From Streptomyces sp. CB02959 (GTDB lineage: Bacteria > Actinomycetota > Actinomycetes > Streptomycetales > Streptomycetaceae): DNA of 64,000 bases. The stretch spans positions 41,084 through 105,083 of the forward strand of contig NZ_NNBP01000031.1 of NCBI RefSeq assembly GCF_002803155.1. Reading direction: 5' to 3'. Shown piece by piece: positions 17,308 to 24,722 of the stretch. A model generated the notes under the pieces. The model did no database searches. It had not been told where the DNA came from and saw only the letters and a list, made by a program, of their open reading frames with translations. The number at the start of each line of letters is the position of its first letter. The first letter of the stretch is position 1. A program made the translations under genes and the position numbers.

Positions 17308-17928
17308 ATGATTCCTGCTCTTCTCGGCCCGGCCCGTGGCAAGCGGACCGCAGTGGACAATGAGCAACTGACCAGTTTGGCGCTGGCGGCGCGGGACGGT
17401 GACCCGGTCGCCGTCGAACGTTTCATCCGCGCCGCCCACCATGACGTGTGGAGGTTCGTAGCGCGCCTGAGCGGCGACCCGAGCAGCGCCGACGATCTCG
17501 CCCAGGACACGTTCCTGCGCGCCCTCACCGGCCTGCCGCGATTCGCCGGACGCTCCGGCGCCCGCACCTGGCTGCTGTCGATCGCCCGCCGCGTGGTGAT
17601 CGACCGCTACCGGACCGCCGCCGCCCGTCCGCGCATCGCCGCCGTCGAGGACTGGCAGGCGGTCGCGGAAGCCCGGCAGCCCAGCGGACTGCCGGGCTTC
17701 GACGACGGACTGGCACTGACCGAGCTGATCGACGCGCTGGACGGCGAGCGGCGCGAGGTATTCGTGCTCACGCAGTTGGTCGGGATGCCGTACGCGGATG
17801 CCGCGGCGGTCGTGGGCTGTCCGATCGGTACGGTGCGCTCCCGGGTGGCCCGCGCCCGCGCCGACCTCATCGGCTGGTTGAGGGCTGCCGAGACCTGCGC
17901 GGAAGTACGCCGAGTGGTCCTGGCGTGA
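17308..17928 (+). CDS. ECF sigma factor, SigC-like
   Basis: A 206-residue ECF sigma factor. Region 2 carries DVWRFVARLSG, SADDLAQDTFLRA and RSGARTWLLSIARRVV (core binding and -10 recognition). Region 4 carries REVFVLTQLVGMPYADAAAV and GCPIGTVRSRVARARADL (-35 recognition helix). Wording and spacing closely resemble Mycobacterium tuberculosis SigC, which has been linked to copper acquisition. ATG 17308 is preceded by AAGGA 7 nt upstream; an in-frame GTG at 17353 is an alternative. No anti-sigma gene is adjacent. Sitting between Met/His-rich copper-type membrane proteins, it probably governs them (inference). Confidence 0.85.
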   Translation: MIPALLGPARGKRTAVDNEQLTSLALAARDGDPVAVERFIRAAHHDVWRFVARLSGDPSSADDLAQDTFLRALTGLPRFAGRSGARTWLLSIARRVVIDRYRTAAARPRIAAVEDWQAVAEARQPSGLPGFDDGLALTELIDALDGERREVFVLTQLVGMPYADAAAVVGCPIGTVRSRVARARADLIGWLRAAETCAEVRRVVLA

Positions 17929-18296
17929 GCGGCTCCGGTTCCGGGTGATCACGGTGTTGCCGGTACGCGGCCCCATAAGGCGGACAGCACCCGCCCGGGC
18001 TGGCGTACCGGCAACCTGCTGGCGCACTGCCGCCGGCCTCTGACGGCCCGCACTGGAAGAAGACCGGTACGACCTCCACGCTCACCGAGATCGTAGTCGA
18101 GGGTGAGGCGGGTGGCCTGGGTGCCCAGACCGGGTCTGCGGGCTCCTCCAGGCAGGCGGTTCTCGCTGGTGGGTACCAGCCGGCCCGGCCGCTTCCCAGA
18201 GTGACGTGAGTTCGTCGAGCAACAAATCGTCGACCTGTTGGCGGCAGGTGCCGGTGAATGCAGCATGGGACAAGGCCGTGCTGAGTAGCTCGTGGT
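17929..18296. other. degenerate reverse-strand coding trace
   Basis: Reverse frames contain protein-like pieces in different frames (MNHELLSTALSHAAF and DELTSLWEAA near 18190-18300, then ATRLTLDYDLGERGGR near 18080). This suggests a small frameshifted gene, but I cannot identify it or give a credible intact frame. Confidence 0.3.
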
Positions 18297-18785
18297 TCAC
18301 ACCCTGAGAGCTCGCACGGCTGCCCTCATTTCATGCTCGGGTCCCCGGGATGCGTCCGGGTGGCTGCACAGGAAGAGCCCGGCGCTGAGCAGGACGAGGT
18401 TCTTGACGACGAATTCGCCAGTCATGGTCAGCTGCCAGGGGTCGGCGTGCTGGAAGGCGATTCCCGGGAGAAAGACCAGAACGCTGAAGGTACTGAACAT
18501 GTGGGCGGCGAACAGAGGCAGCAACCACTTGAGGCGGCGTCCGGACAGGAACCAGAGACCTACGACGATTTCCAGGCCGCCCACCGCAGAGACGAACCAG
18601 GTCGGGGTGGTGAACGGCACGGCATCGCGAACGAGCTTGCCCACGGGGGTGCAGTCGGCTGCCTTGAGGGCCCCGAACCATACGTAGACAGCCCCGAGGG
18701 ACAAGCGCAGAGCAAGAAGCCCATGACGGTTGAGCTGGCGCAGAGCGAACGTAAGTGACGGCATACCTCTTCTCGATTTCGGCAT
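18297..18785 (-). CDS. DoxX-like small integral membrane protein
   Basis: About 162 residues with four hydrophobic helices. Typical DoxX features are ALRLSLGAVYVWFGALK near the N-terminus, a Cys-containing loop (AADCTPVG), VSAVGGLEIVVGLWFLSGR, and GEFVVKNLVLLSAGLFL with the polar helix end. ATG 18785 has GGAAGG about 11 nt upstream; ATG 18764 has GAAGAGG almost adjacent and is equally possible. DoxX proteins work at the membrane with thiol or redox partners. Placement between copper-type genes is suggestive only. Confidence 0.75.
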   Translation of the reverse strand: MPKSRRGMPSLTFALRQLNRHGLLALRLSLGAVYVWFGALKAADCTPVGKLVRDAVPFTTPTWFVSAVGGLEIVVGLWFLSGRRLKWLLPLFAAHMFSTFSVLVFLPGIAFQHADPWQLTMTGEFVVKNLVLLSAGLFLCSHPDASRGPEHEMRAAVRALRV

Positions 18786-19060
18786 GCAGCGATTCGCCTT
18801 CCAAGATCTTCACAGCCGGTTTCGCCATGCGAGTCCCCAAAGGAATCGCCATGGCACACATCCGGCGAATATTCCCGGCCTGAAGGTTCTGGGCCTTCGG
18901 CTACCGCCGCCAACCCAGACTTGACGATCGAAACCGCAATGATGGTTCGACCCGACAGTGGTCCCGGCGCTGCCCCAGCTATCAGCTGGCATCGAGCCGG
19001 CGTGCGGGCATCCGCGCACGTCGGCAATCCGCCCATCGACCCGCGTGAGGGGACAAGCGG
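18786..19060. other. short intergenic region
   Basis: A reverse-strand stretch just upstream of the DoxX gene reads MAKPAVKILEGESLHAEIEK in another frame, possibly an overlapping small ORF or a relic. Otherwise nothing is recognisable. Confidence 0.25.
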
Positions 19061-19681
19061 TCAGCAGCAGACCGGACGTACCGGCGGGCCCCTGCGGAAG
19101 ACGGCGTATCGCAGCGGCCACGTGCACAGCCGCCGAACGGGACCGTAAGCGGCCCCGGGACGTACAGGGGAGGTCGGGCCGACGTAGGTGAATGACCGCC
19201 GAGCACGCCGCAGCGGCGCGAAGACGGAGGCGACCAACGACCGGCCCAGGCGGAATACCGCCGCCTCACCGCACCATAGCCACAACCCGCAGATCAGCGC
19301 GGCCAGGCCATGCGCAAGCCCCATGCCGAGGGACCAGGAGTGTCCGGTGGCCGCCATGCCCACGGAGCCGCCCATGCCGCCCATGCCGTCGTGCGCGGCC
19401 ATCGGTGCAGACGCGGCGGATGCCGTCGGCGACTGCGACAGGCTGAACGCCGTGTGCAGCACGACCTGCGCAGCCACGGCGGAGCCGGTGACCACGAGCG
19501 CGCCGCGCTCCCGTCCGGTGAGCCACCACGCGCCCACCGTGGTCGCGGCGAACGCGTACGCCACCGCCCGTACGGGCGCGGTCTGACCGGACATCAGCGC
19601 GTGCCCCAGAGCAGATGCCACCACACACACCGCCGCGAAGACAGCAGCACGTGAGAGGCGGAGACCAGGCCCAGGGGTCAC
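19061..19681 (-). CDS. Met/His-rich membrane protein, putative copper-binding (paralogue 3)
   Basis: A 206-residue relative of the proteins at 14622 and 16064. N-terminal segment AAVFAAVCVVASALGHALMSG; a second segment AVAYAFAATTVGAWWLTGRE; a short Met/Gly/His loop (MAAHDGMGGMGGSVGMAA then GHSWSLGMG); third segment HGLAALICGLWLWCGEA; basic tail ending RYAVFRRGPPVRPVCC. The start is GTG 19681 with no obvious ribosome site and AT-rich DNA just upstream. It is transcribed toward the DoxX gene. Role proposed as for the paralogues: Cu(I) binding at the outer membrane face. Confidence 0.72.
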   Translation of the reverse strand: MTPGPGLRLSRAAVFAAVCVVASALGHALMSGQTAPVRAVAYAFAATTVGAWWLTGRERGALVVTGSAVAAQVVLHTAFSLSQSPTASAASAPMAAHDGMGGMGGSVGMAATGHSWSLGMGLAHGLAALICGLWLWCGEAAVFRLGRSLVASVFAPLRRARRSFTYVGPTSPVRPGAAYGPVRRLCTWPLRYAVFRRGPPVRPVCC

Positions 19682-19689
19682 GGCCGCCA

Positions 19690-19790
19690 GCGTAGTACTC
19701 GAAGCACAGATAAATGGGGTTTGAATAGTATGTTTCCGAATTTCTTGACATATCCGGGTAAGCGCGCACCGTCGTCGCGCTCACAGTCGT
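19690..19790 (-). promoter_or_regulatory. AT-rich probable promoter of paralogue 3
   Basis: In a window of about 70% GC, positions 19705-19760 are markedly AT-rich (TAAATGGGGTTTGAATAGTA, TTTCTTGACATATCC). The stretch lies directly upstream of the GTG at 19681, where a promoter is expected. No exact sigma recognition sequence can be assigned by eye. Confidence 0.4.
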
Positions 19791-19929
19791 CGGCGGGTGA
19801 CCCGCAGGGCTGTCCGGAACATCCACCTCACGTCATCGTCGATCCGGGCCGGGTGTCGCCGACTTGAGCAATGTCGCTGCCCGGCGCCTTCGAGATCGCG
19901 CCCTGAACAAGAAGGGACCTGTGATCATC

Positions 19930-20109
19930 GAGCAGAGGTCCCGTTTGCCGCAGCGCGCTCAGCCGCCAGCGCTGGGTGGTCGAGCGCACCGTGTGCTGGC
20001 CGGCCGACTGCCGACGCCTGCACCGCCGTTACGGGTGCCAGGCCGAACGCTTCCTCGCCTTCGTCTGCATAGCCGCAGCCCTCATCGCTACCGCCGATTC
20101 ACCAACTGA
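19930..20109 (+). pseudogene. IS5-type transposase C-terminal remnant
   Basis: The forward frame near 19965 reads RAWVVERT-like sequence (GWSSAPC in one frame, MVERTVCW in the next), then CRRLHRRYGCQAERFLAFVCI and, after a frame change, HRYRRFTN at the stop. This is the standard end of IS5-family transposases (WVVERT..WL...RRL..RYE......F...A). Frameshifted and truncated. Confidence 0.5.
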
Positions 20110-20191
20110 AACAACGTCATGGCGCCCGACGCCCGGGAGTCCTTGGCGCCGGGGCTCTCGGGCGTGCCCCGGGGCGTGGGTGCCCGTTGCC

Positions 20192-20632
20192 TCACCACAC
20201 CGGTCGGATCGGTCCGTGAGGTGCGATCCGGGTCAAGTCGGTGACCAGTTCGGTGAAGCGGACCTCGCCCAGCGCCTCGCGCCACGGTGCGACGGCCGAC
20301 CGCGCTGCCTGGTCGGCGACGCGGGTCGCGGCCCGGCCGCGCTCGGTCAGTTCCAGGAGTTTGGCGCGTGCGTCGCCGGGGTGCGGGCGTCGGTCCAGGT
20401 ATCCGGCGCGGACCAGGTCCGCGACGAGTTGGGCGGCGGCCTGCTTGGTCACGCCGAGGTGTTCGGCGAGGTCGGCGGTGGTGGCGTCACCGGCGGCGAT
20501 GCGGGCGAACGCGAAGCCGTGCACCGGCCTGAGGTCCTCGAACCCTTGCTGGGAGACGCGGGTGTGGATCTCCTGCACCAGGCGACCGGAGAGTGCGAGC
20601 ACGAGCGCGGAGAAGGCGAGGGCGTCATCCAT
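20192..20632 (-). CDS. MarR-family transcriptional regulator
   Basis: A 146-residue winged-helix regulator. The DNA-binding block reads ATTADLAEHLGVTKQAAAQLVADLVRAGYLDRRPHPGDARAKLLELTERG, the helix-turn-helix plus wing typical of MarR (shown in pieces: helix 2 LAEHLGVT, recognition helix KQAAAQLVADL, wing DRRPHPGDAR). ATG 20632 is chosen; a TTG at 20653 could extend it by 7 residues. It is divergent from a cupin gene, and the 67-bp intergenic region holds a perfect 18-bp palindrome, so it probably represses itself and the cupin gene until a small ligand binds. Confidence 0.85.
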   Translation of the reverse strand: MDDALAFSALVLALSGRLVQEIHTRVSQQGFEDLRPVHGFAFARIAAGDATTADLAEHLGVTKQAAAQLVADLVRAGYLDRRPHPGDARAKLLELTERGRAATRVADQAARSAVAPWREALGEVRFTELVTDLTRIAPHGPIRPVW

Positions 20633-20635
20633 GCC

Positions 20636-20653
20636 TTGACTATAACTGGTCAA
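20636..20653. promoter_or_regulatory. secondary inverted repeat near the MarR start
   Basis: TTGAC (20636-20640) and GTCAA (20649-20653) form a spaced inverted repeat overlapping the MarR start region. A second candidate operator half-site pair beside the stronger palindrome at 20658. Confidence 0.4.
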
Positions 20654-20657
20654 GCTG

Positions 20658-20675
20658 CTTGTCTATATAGACAAG
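20658..20675. promoter_or_regulatory. perfect 18-bp palindrome, probable MarR operator
   Basis: CTTGTCTATATAGACAAG is its own reverse complement. Length, AT-rich centre and location between the divergent MarR and cupin genes are as expected for a MarR dimer site controlling both promoters. Confidence 0.8.
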
Positions 20676-20699
20676 TGACTTGACCACCTGGAGGTTGCC

Positions 20700-21074
20700 A
20701 TGCCTTTCGTCCGCAGTACGGAGACCGTCGTCCACGAGATCCACGGAGCCCGCTTCACCTCGTACCTCCGCCCGGCCACGGGCAGCGGGGACCTGGCCGG
20801 CTGGCGCGCCGAGATCCCCGCCGGAACGGTGGCCCCCGCTCACGTGATCAGTCACGAGGAGGCGTTCTACGTACTCTCCGGCCGGCCGCAGTTCAGCATC
20901 GACGGCGAGACGGCCGAACTGGGCGCCGGCGATGCGGCGGTGGCCCCCGCCGGCTCCGAGCTGTCGTTGAGCAACCTCACCGACCGGTCCGCGGAGATCT
21001 GGGTCACCACCCGTGTCGGCCTCAACGCCACGCTCCCCGACGGCAGCACCCTCACCCCGCCGTGGGCCAACTAG
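20700..21074 (+). CDS. cupin-domain protein
   Basis: A 124-residue single-domain cupin. Motif 1 is degenerate (AHVISHEEAFYVLSGRPQF, residues about 50-70: His and Glu ligands present) and motif 2 is GAGDAAVAPAGSELSLSN. ATG 20700 has a strong site (GGAGG, 7 nt). Controlled presumably by the divergent MarR regulator. Cupins of this size are dioxygenases, isomerases or binding proteins; substrate unknown. Confidence 0.82.
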   Translation: MPFVRSTETVVHEIHGARFTSYLRPATGSGDLAGWRAEIPAGTVAPAHVISHEEAFYVLSGRPQFSIDGETAELGAGDAAVAPAGSELSLSNLTDRSAEIWVTTRVGLNATLPDGSTLTPPWAN

Positions 21075-21281
21075 CTCGACTCCGTCGGGATCTTGGAGTT
21101 TCCCGGTGCGCCAGCATGATCAGCGGGCATGCTCGGGGCTGTTTCGAAGACCGATGCAGTTGTCGAGGTGTCCGTTGTCGCGCCGTCCCCGTTACGGCGA
21201 GCAAGTCCCGTCTCTGACGAGGCGGGCCGTCTGCGCTGGCGCACCGCCGCCGGCGGCGGCCCGCCGCCCTCCTCCTCGGCA

Positions 21282-21570
21282 ATCGTCTCGCCCTACGACA
21301 CCACGGCGCGTTGCGTCCGTCACGGGCACATCATCAGCTGGAAGGGGTTCGCCGCGCCTGTCACCGAGACGTGCGCCTCCGACAGCGTCAAGGTGATCAC
21401 GGATGTGGCCACCTCCTCGGCCGCCGCGAACGACGCCCAGGCCCTCCCCGGCATCCACACCCGTCCGGCGCGTCGCGGGTTGCTGCCTGCCGAGCACCTG
21501 GTCGAGGGCGGCTACACCTCTGTGGTCCATCTGGAACGAGCCGGCCCGCACGGACCCGGGCGGGAGCATC
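21282..21570 (+). pseudogene. IS1182-type transposase internal remnant
   Basis: The frame reads VSPYDTTARCVRHGHIISWK then GFAAPVTETC, VKVITDVATS, ALPGIHTRPARRGLLPAEHL and VEGGYTSVVHLERA. This is the conserved central block of IS1182-family transposases (WKGF..HVTETC....ITDVAT...DSQALP.IH..L..R.LLP..HLVDGGYTS). Both ends are missing. Confidence 0.65.
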
Positions 21571-21578
21571 GCGCGGCC

Positions 21579-22103
21579 TCAGGCCCGCGTCAGCTTCCGC
21601 CGCTTGCTCAGCAGCACCCCCGTACGGGCCAGCACCATCGCCAGCGACATGAAGACGAAGGTGTTGGCGTACACGTCCTGCCCGCTGAGCTCGTAGTCGA
21701 TGCTGAACGTGATGATCCCCTGGCTGAACCAGTGCTCCGATCCGTACGCGAACAGCACCCGCGAGCTGGAGATGACGATCCACAGCACCCCGTAGCCGAT
21801 CCCGCCAGTGGTGTAAATGCCGCCGTCGGCGGCGCGTTCGGCGGGCAGCAGCGCGCCCGCTATCAGTCCGCAGATCACGCCGATGCCGATCCCGGCGAGC
21901 TGCATCGAGATGTCGTTCCCGCCGGTCGGCAGCGAATGCACGAACAGCGCGATGACAATGGCGACGGCGATCAGGGACCGCAGCATCCGCATATTGGTGA
22001 GCCGCCGGTGACCGAGGTCGGTGGCGAGGATGATGCCGAGAATCGTGACGCTGGCGATCAGCGCGGTCAGGAACGGGCTGAACAAAGACGACGTGGCGCT
22101 CAT
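21579..22103 (-). CDS. polytopic membrane protein of unknown function (CcdC/DUF1453-like)
   Basis: About 174 residues with four or five hydrophobic helices (SPFLTALIASVTILGIILAT, MLRSLIAVAIVIALFVHSLP, AGIGIGVICGLIAGALLP, GYGVLWIVISSSRVLFAYGS) and a basic C-terminus. Arrangement and length resemble CcdC/DUF1453-type proteins, but the match is weak. ATG 22103 has GGGAGA about 11 nt upstream; ATG 22136 is an alternative. It is divergent from a sensor kinase gene, so it may be that system's target. Confidence 0.65.
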   Translation of the reverse strand: MSATSSLFSPFLTALIASVTILGIILATDLGHRRLTNMRMLRSLIAVAIVIALFVHSLPTGGNDISMQLAGIGIGVICGLIAGALLPAERAADGGIYTTGGIGYGVLWIVISSSRVLFAYGSEHWFSQGIITFSIDYELSGQDVYANTFVFMSLAMVLARTGVLLSKRRKLTRA

Positions 22104-22206
22104 GAAAGGCGAGATCTCCCTTGGCACTTGGCGCATATTTCCGCTGCGCCGATGTCCTCGACGCTATGACCGGGCGGCGGCACCCGGCGTCGCCCGACCG
22201 TGGGAA

Positions 22207-22236
22207 CCGGCTGTCCACCGACCAGTGGACAGCCGG
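22207..22236. promoter_or_regulatory. perfect 12-bp inverted repeat upstream of the sensor kinase
   Basis: CCGGCTGTCCAC (22207-22218) and its exact complement (22225-22236) are separated by 6 nt, 28 bp before the kinase start, between divergent genes. It could be a response-regulator operator or an RNA hairpin in the leader. Confidence 0.55.
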
Positions 22237-22264
22237 CCATGGCGGGGGTGGTAGGACTGGACAG

Positions 22265-23503
22265 GTGCGCACTGACACCCAGGGGAACGGCGAGGGCCAC
22301 GCCCCCGAAGCACGGAGCCGCTGGTTCGGCCTGTGGGACGGATACTTCGCCGTCAGCTACACGGTCACCACCGTCCTGCTCTTCAACACCGGCGGCGACC
22401 CGCTCCGGCGCGCCCTCGCCATCGCCGCACTGACCCTGCTCATCCCGTGGTACGCGGCGCTCGGCCGCGGCCTCATGCTGCACAGCGGTGCCGACCGCAC
22501 CGCCGGCCCGCGTCACATCACCTTCGTGGCAGGGCTCTTCCTTCTCTTCGCCACCGCCACGGCCTGCGCCATCGGCGGCTCCTTCGCTCTGTTCGCCGTC
22601 GTCCCGATGGTGATGATGGCGCTGCCCACCGCGCCCGCGGTCGCGACGGCCTCACTGGCCAACCTCACGCCACCGGCCGTCGTCCTGCTGACCGGCGGAG
22701 ACTGGCGCGCGGCGCTGCCGCTCTCGCTCCTCGGCATCGCGCTGTCCGTACTGCTGGGCCTGTGGATCACCGAAGTGGTCCGGCAGAGCCGGGAACGCGG
22801 CAAGCTGATCGTGGAGTTGCACCGCAGCCGCGAGCAGCTCGCCGCGATGTCCCGCCAGGCCGGCATCGCCGCCGAACGCGAGCGGCTGGCCCGGGAGATC
22901 CACGACACCCTCGCACAGGGCCTGACCAGCATCATCACCCTCGTCCAGGCCGCCGAAGCGGAACTGGCGAACCAACCGGAGCTGGCGGCCCGGCACCTGG
23001 CGCTGACCGGGCGGGTGGCCAGGGAGAGCCTGGCCGAGGCACGGGACTTCGTCGCCGACCGCACCCCTCCCGCACTCCGCGAGAGCTCCCTGGCGCGTGC
23101 GATCCGCCGGCAGGCCGACGCGCTGTCCGAGCAAGCCAGGATGACCGTGCGCTGCACCGTCCAGGGCGCCGAACGCCTGGTACCGATGCCCGTCGCCGTC
23201 GTGCTGCTGCGGTCCGCCCAGGAATCCCTGGCGAACGTCCGCAAGCACGCCGAAGGGGCCCGCACCGTGACCGTCGCCCTGGCCTACGAGCCGTACACGG
23301 TCCGCCTCACCGTCACAGACGATGGCGCCGGCTTCGCCGCCGACCGTGACCACGCGGGATACGGGCTGCGCGGCATGCGGACCCGTGCCGAGGAGATCGA
23401 CGGACACGCCACCGCCGACAGCCGACCGGGTCGGGGCACCACGATCACGATCACGGTGCCCGCGGACCCGGGAGCCGAGGACGAGCCCGCGGACGAACGG
23501 TGA
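22265..23503 (+). CDS. NarL/DesK-type sensor histidine kinase
   Basis: A 412-residue kinase. The N-terminal half has five or six membrane helices and no large sensor domain. The HisKA_3 dimerisation helix carries the phospho-acceptor in EIHDTLAQGLTS near residue 215. The ATPase domain has ESLANVRKHAEGA (N-box), DDGAGF (G1) and GYGLRGMRTRAEEIDG (G2), ending in GRGTTITI. GTG 22265 has AGGA 8 nt upstream. It is followed by a cognate response regulator gene. The signal is presumably sensed within the membrane. Confidence 0.88.
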   Translation: MRTDTQGNGEGHAPEARSRWFGLWDGYFAVSYTVTTVLLFNTGGDPLRRALAIAALTLLIPWYAALGRGLMLHSGADRTAGPRHITFVAGLFLLFATATACAIGGSFALFAVVPMVMMALPTAPAVATASLANLTPPAVVLLTGGDWRAALPLSLLGIALSVLLGLWITEVVRQSRERGKLIVELHRSREQLAAMSRQAGIAAERERLAREIHDTLAQGLTSIITLVQAAEAELANQPELAARHLALTGRVARESLAEARDFVADRTPPALRESSLARAIRRQADALSEQARMTVRCTVQGAERLVPMPVAVVLLRSAQESLANVRKHAEGARTVTVALAYEPYTVRLTVTDDGAGFAADRDHAGYGLRGMRTRAEEIDGHATADSRPGRGTTITITVPADPGAEDEPADER

Positions 23504-23510
23504 CCCGGCA

Positions 23511-23542
23511 GACCGGCAGACCGGCAGACCGGCAGACCGGCA
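23511..23542 (+). repeat. four perfect tandem copies of GACCGGCA between kinase and regulator
   Basis: Immediately after the kinase stop codon the 8-bp unit GACCGGCA repeats four times exactly, with an imperfect copy before and related sequence after. It fills the kinase-regulator gap and is a likely slippage hotspot. Confidence 0.75.
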
Positions 23543-23628
23543 GAGCAAAAGACCGGCGGAAACCACCGTCCGGCAAAAGCAGTTGCCCGACCGAGCAACT
23601 GGCCCACGAGGCAACAGGTGAACAAGGG

Positions 23629-24300
23629 ATGGCGCGGGGAGCGATGAACCACCACACGGTGCCCGATGACGCGGCGGCGGACCACCCGATCCGGGTCCTC
23701 CTCGCGGACGACCACCCGGTCGTCCGCGAGGGCCTGTCCGCCATGCTGGAATCCGCCCCGGACATCACCGTCGCCGGACAGGCCGCATCCGGCGAGGAAG
23801 CGGTGATCCTGGCGGGGCGGCTGCGACCCGACATCGTGCTGCTCGACCTGCGGATGGGCGGGATGGACGGCGTCGAGGCGACCGGGCACATCCTGCGCCA
23901 GGCACCCGGCAGCAAGGTCGTCATCGTCACCACCTACGAAAGCGACACGGACATCCTGCGCGCCGTGGAGGAGGGCGCGGCCGGCTATCTCCTCAAGGGG
24001 AGCACCCGGGCAGAACTCATCGACGCCGTACGGGCGGCAGCCCGCGGAGAGACCGTGCTGACCCCGTCGCTCGCTCCCAAGCTGTTCCGCTCGCGGACGG
24101 TGGAGACCCCACCGCTCTCCGACCGGGAAACCGAAGTGTTGCGACTGGTCAGCCAGGGCCTCACCAACGCGGCGATCGCCACCAGGCTGTTCATCGGCGA
24201 GGCCACCGTGAAGACGCACCTGCTGCGCGCCTATCGGAAACTGGACGTGACGGACCGGACCGCGGCCGTCGTGACGGCCCTGGAACGTGGCCTGATCTGA
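23629..24300 (+). CDS. NarL/LuxR-family response regulator
   Basis: About 223 residues. The receiver domain has acidic pair LADDHPVV near the start, phospho-acceptor Asp in IVLLDLRMGGMDG and the conserved Lys in GYLLKG. The C-terminal LuxR helix-turn-helix reads LSDRETEVLRLVSQG, NAAIATRLFI and EATVKTHL. ATG 23629 is favoured (AGGTG 8 nt upstream); ATG 23644 is an alternative. It is the cognate partner of the preceding kinase; targets unknown. Confidence 0.88.
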   Translation: MARGAMNHHTVPDDAAADHPIRVLLADDHPVVREGLSAMLESAPDITVAGQAASGEEAVILAGRLRPDIVLLDLRMGGMDGVEATGHILRQAPGSKVVIVTTYESDTDILRAVEEGAAGYLLKGSTRAELIDAVRAAARGETVLTPSLAPKLFRSRTVETPPLSDRETEVLRLVSQGLTNAAIATRLFIGEATVKTHLLRAYRKLDVTDRTAAVVTALERGLI

Positions 24301-24315
24301 TCAGCCCCCTGCGGA

Positions 24316-24460
24316 TCAGGTCCGTTGCGCCAGCGCCAGGGCACGTTCCGCGCCCGCGGCGAGCTCGGCGACGATGTCGGTCGCCGAGGCGGTCTCGGCG
24401 ATGAGGTCCAGCGCCTCGCCGGCCCATACGGGGACGACGTCGAGACCGTCCCTCGGCGTT
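24316..24460 (-). pseudogene. nitronate monooxygenase C-terminal remnant
   Basis: The reverse frame ending at 24316 reads RDGLDVVPVWAGEALDLIAE then SATDIVAELAAGAERAL. This is the typical last helix-strand-helix of nitronate monooxygenase/2-nitropropane dioxygenase proteins. The remaining TIM barrel is absent. Confidence 0.45.
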
Positions 24461-24557
24461 CGCTCGGTTCGGTAGCACGCCGACAACCTCGCACCGCTGC
24501 TAGGCCGGTCCCTCACGTGCCGTTGGCGCTGGCGTTGCCTTGAGCACCAGCGGCGCC

Positions 24558-24722
24558 GCCAAGAAGTTGCGGCGCGGAGTCCACGGCTCCGTCCAGGCCC
24601 TCGAACGCGACATCCGTGCCTGGCTGGCCGACTGGAACGACAACCCACGACCGTTCACCTGGACCAAGACCGCCGACGAAGTCGCCGCATACTGCACACG
24701 AATCCCCGACTCAGGACACTAG
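24558..24722 (+). pseudogene. IS630-type transposase C-terminal remnant
   Basis: The frame reads LRRGVHGSVQALERDIRAWL, ADWNDNPRPFTWTKTADEV and CTRIPDSGH before TAG 24720-24722. This is the conserved C-terminus of IS630-family transposases. Its stop codon shares the CTAG with the stop of the convergent carboxylic acid reductase gene. It marks the left edge of the polyketide cluster. Confidence 0.65.

Noticed and set aside
23511..23542. Possible CRISPR-like array
   Set aside because: Eight-base units directly abutting with no spacers; a simple tandem repeat.
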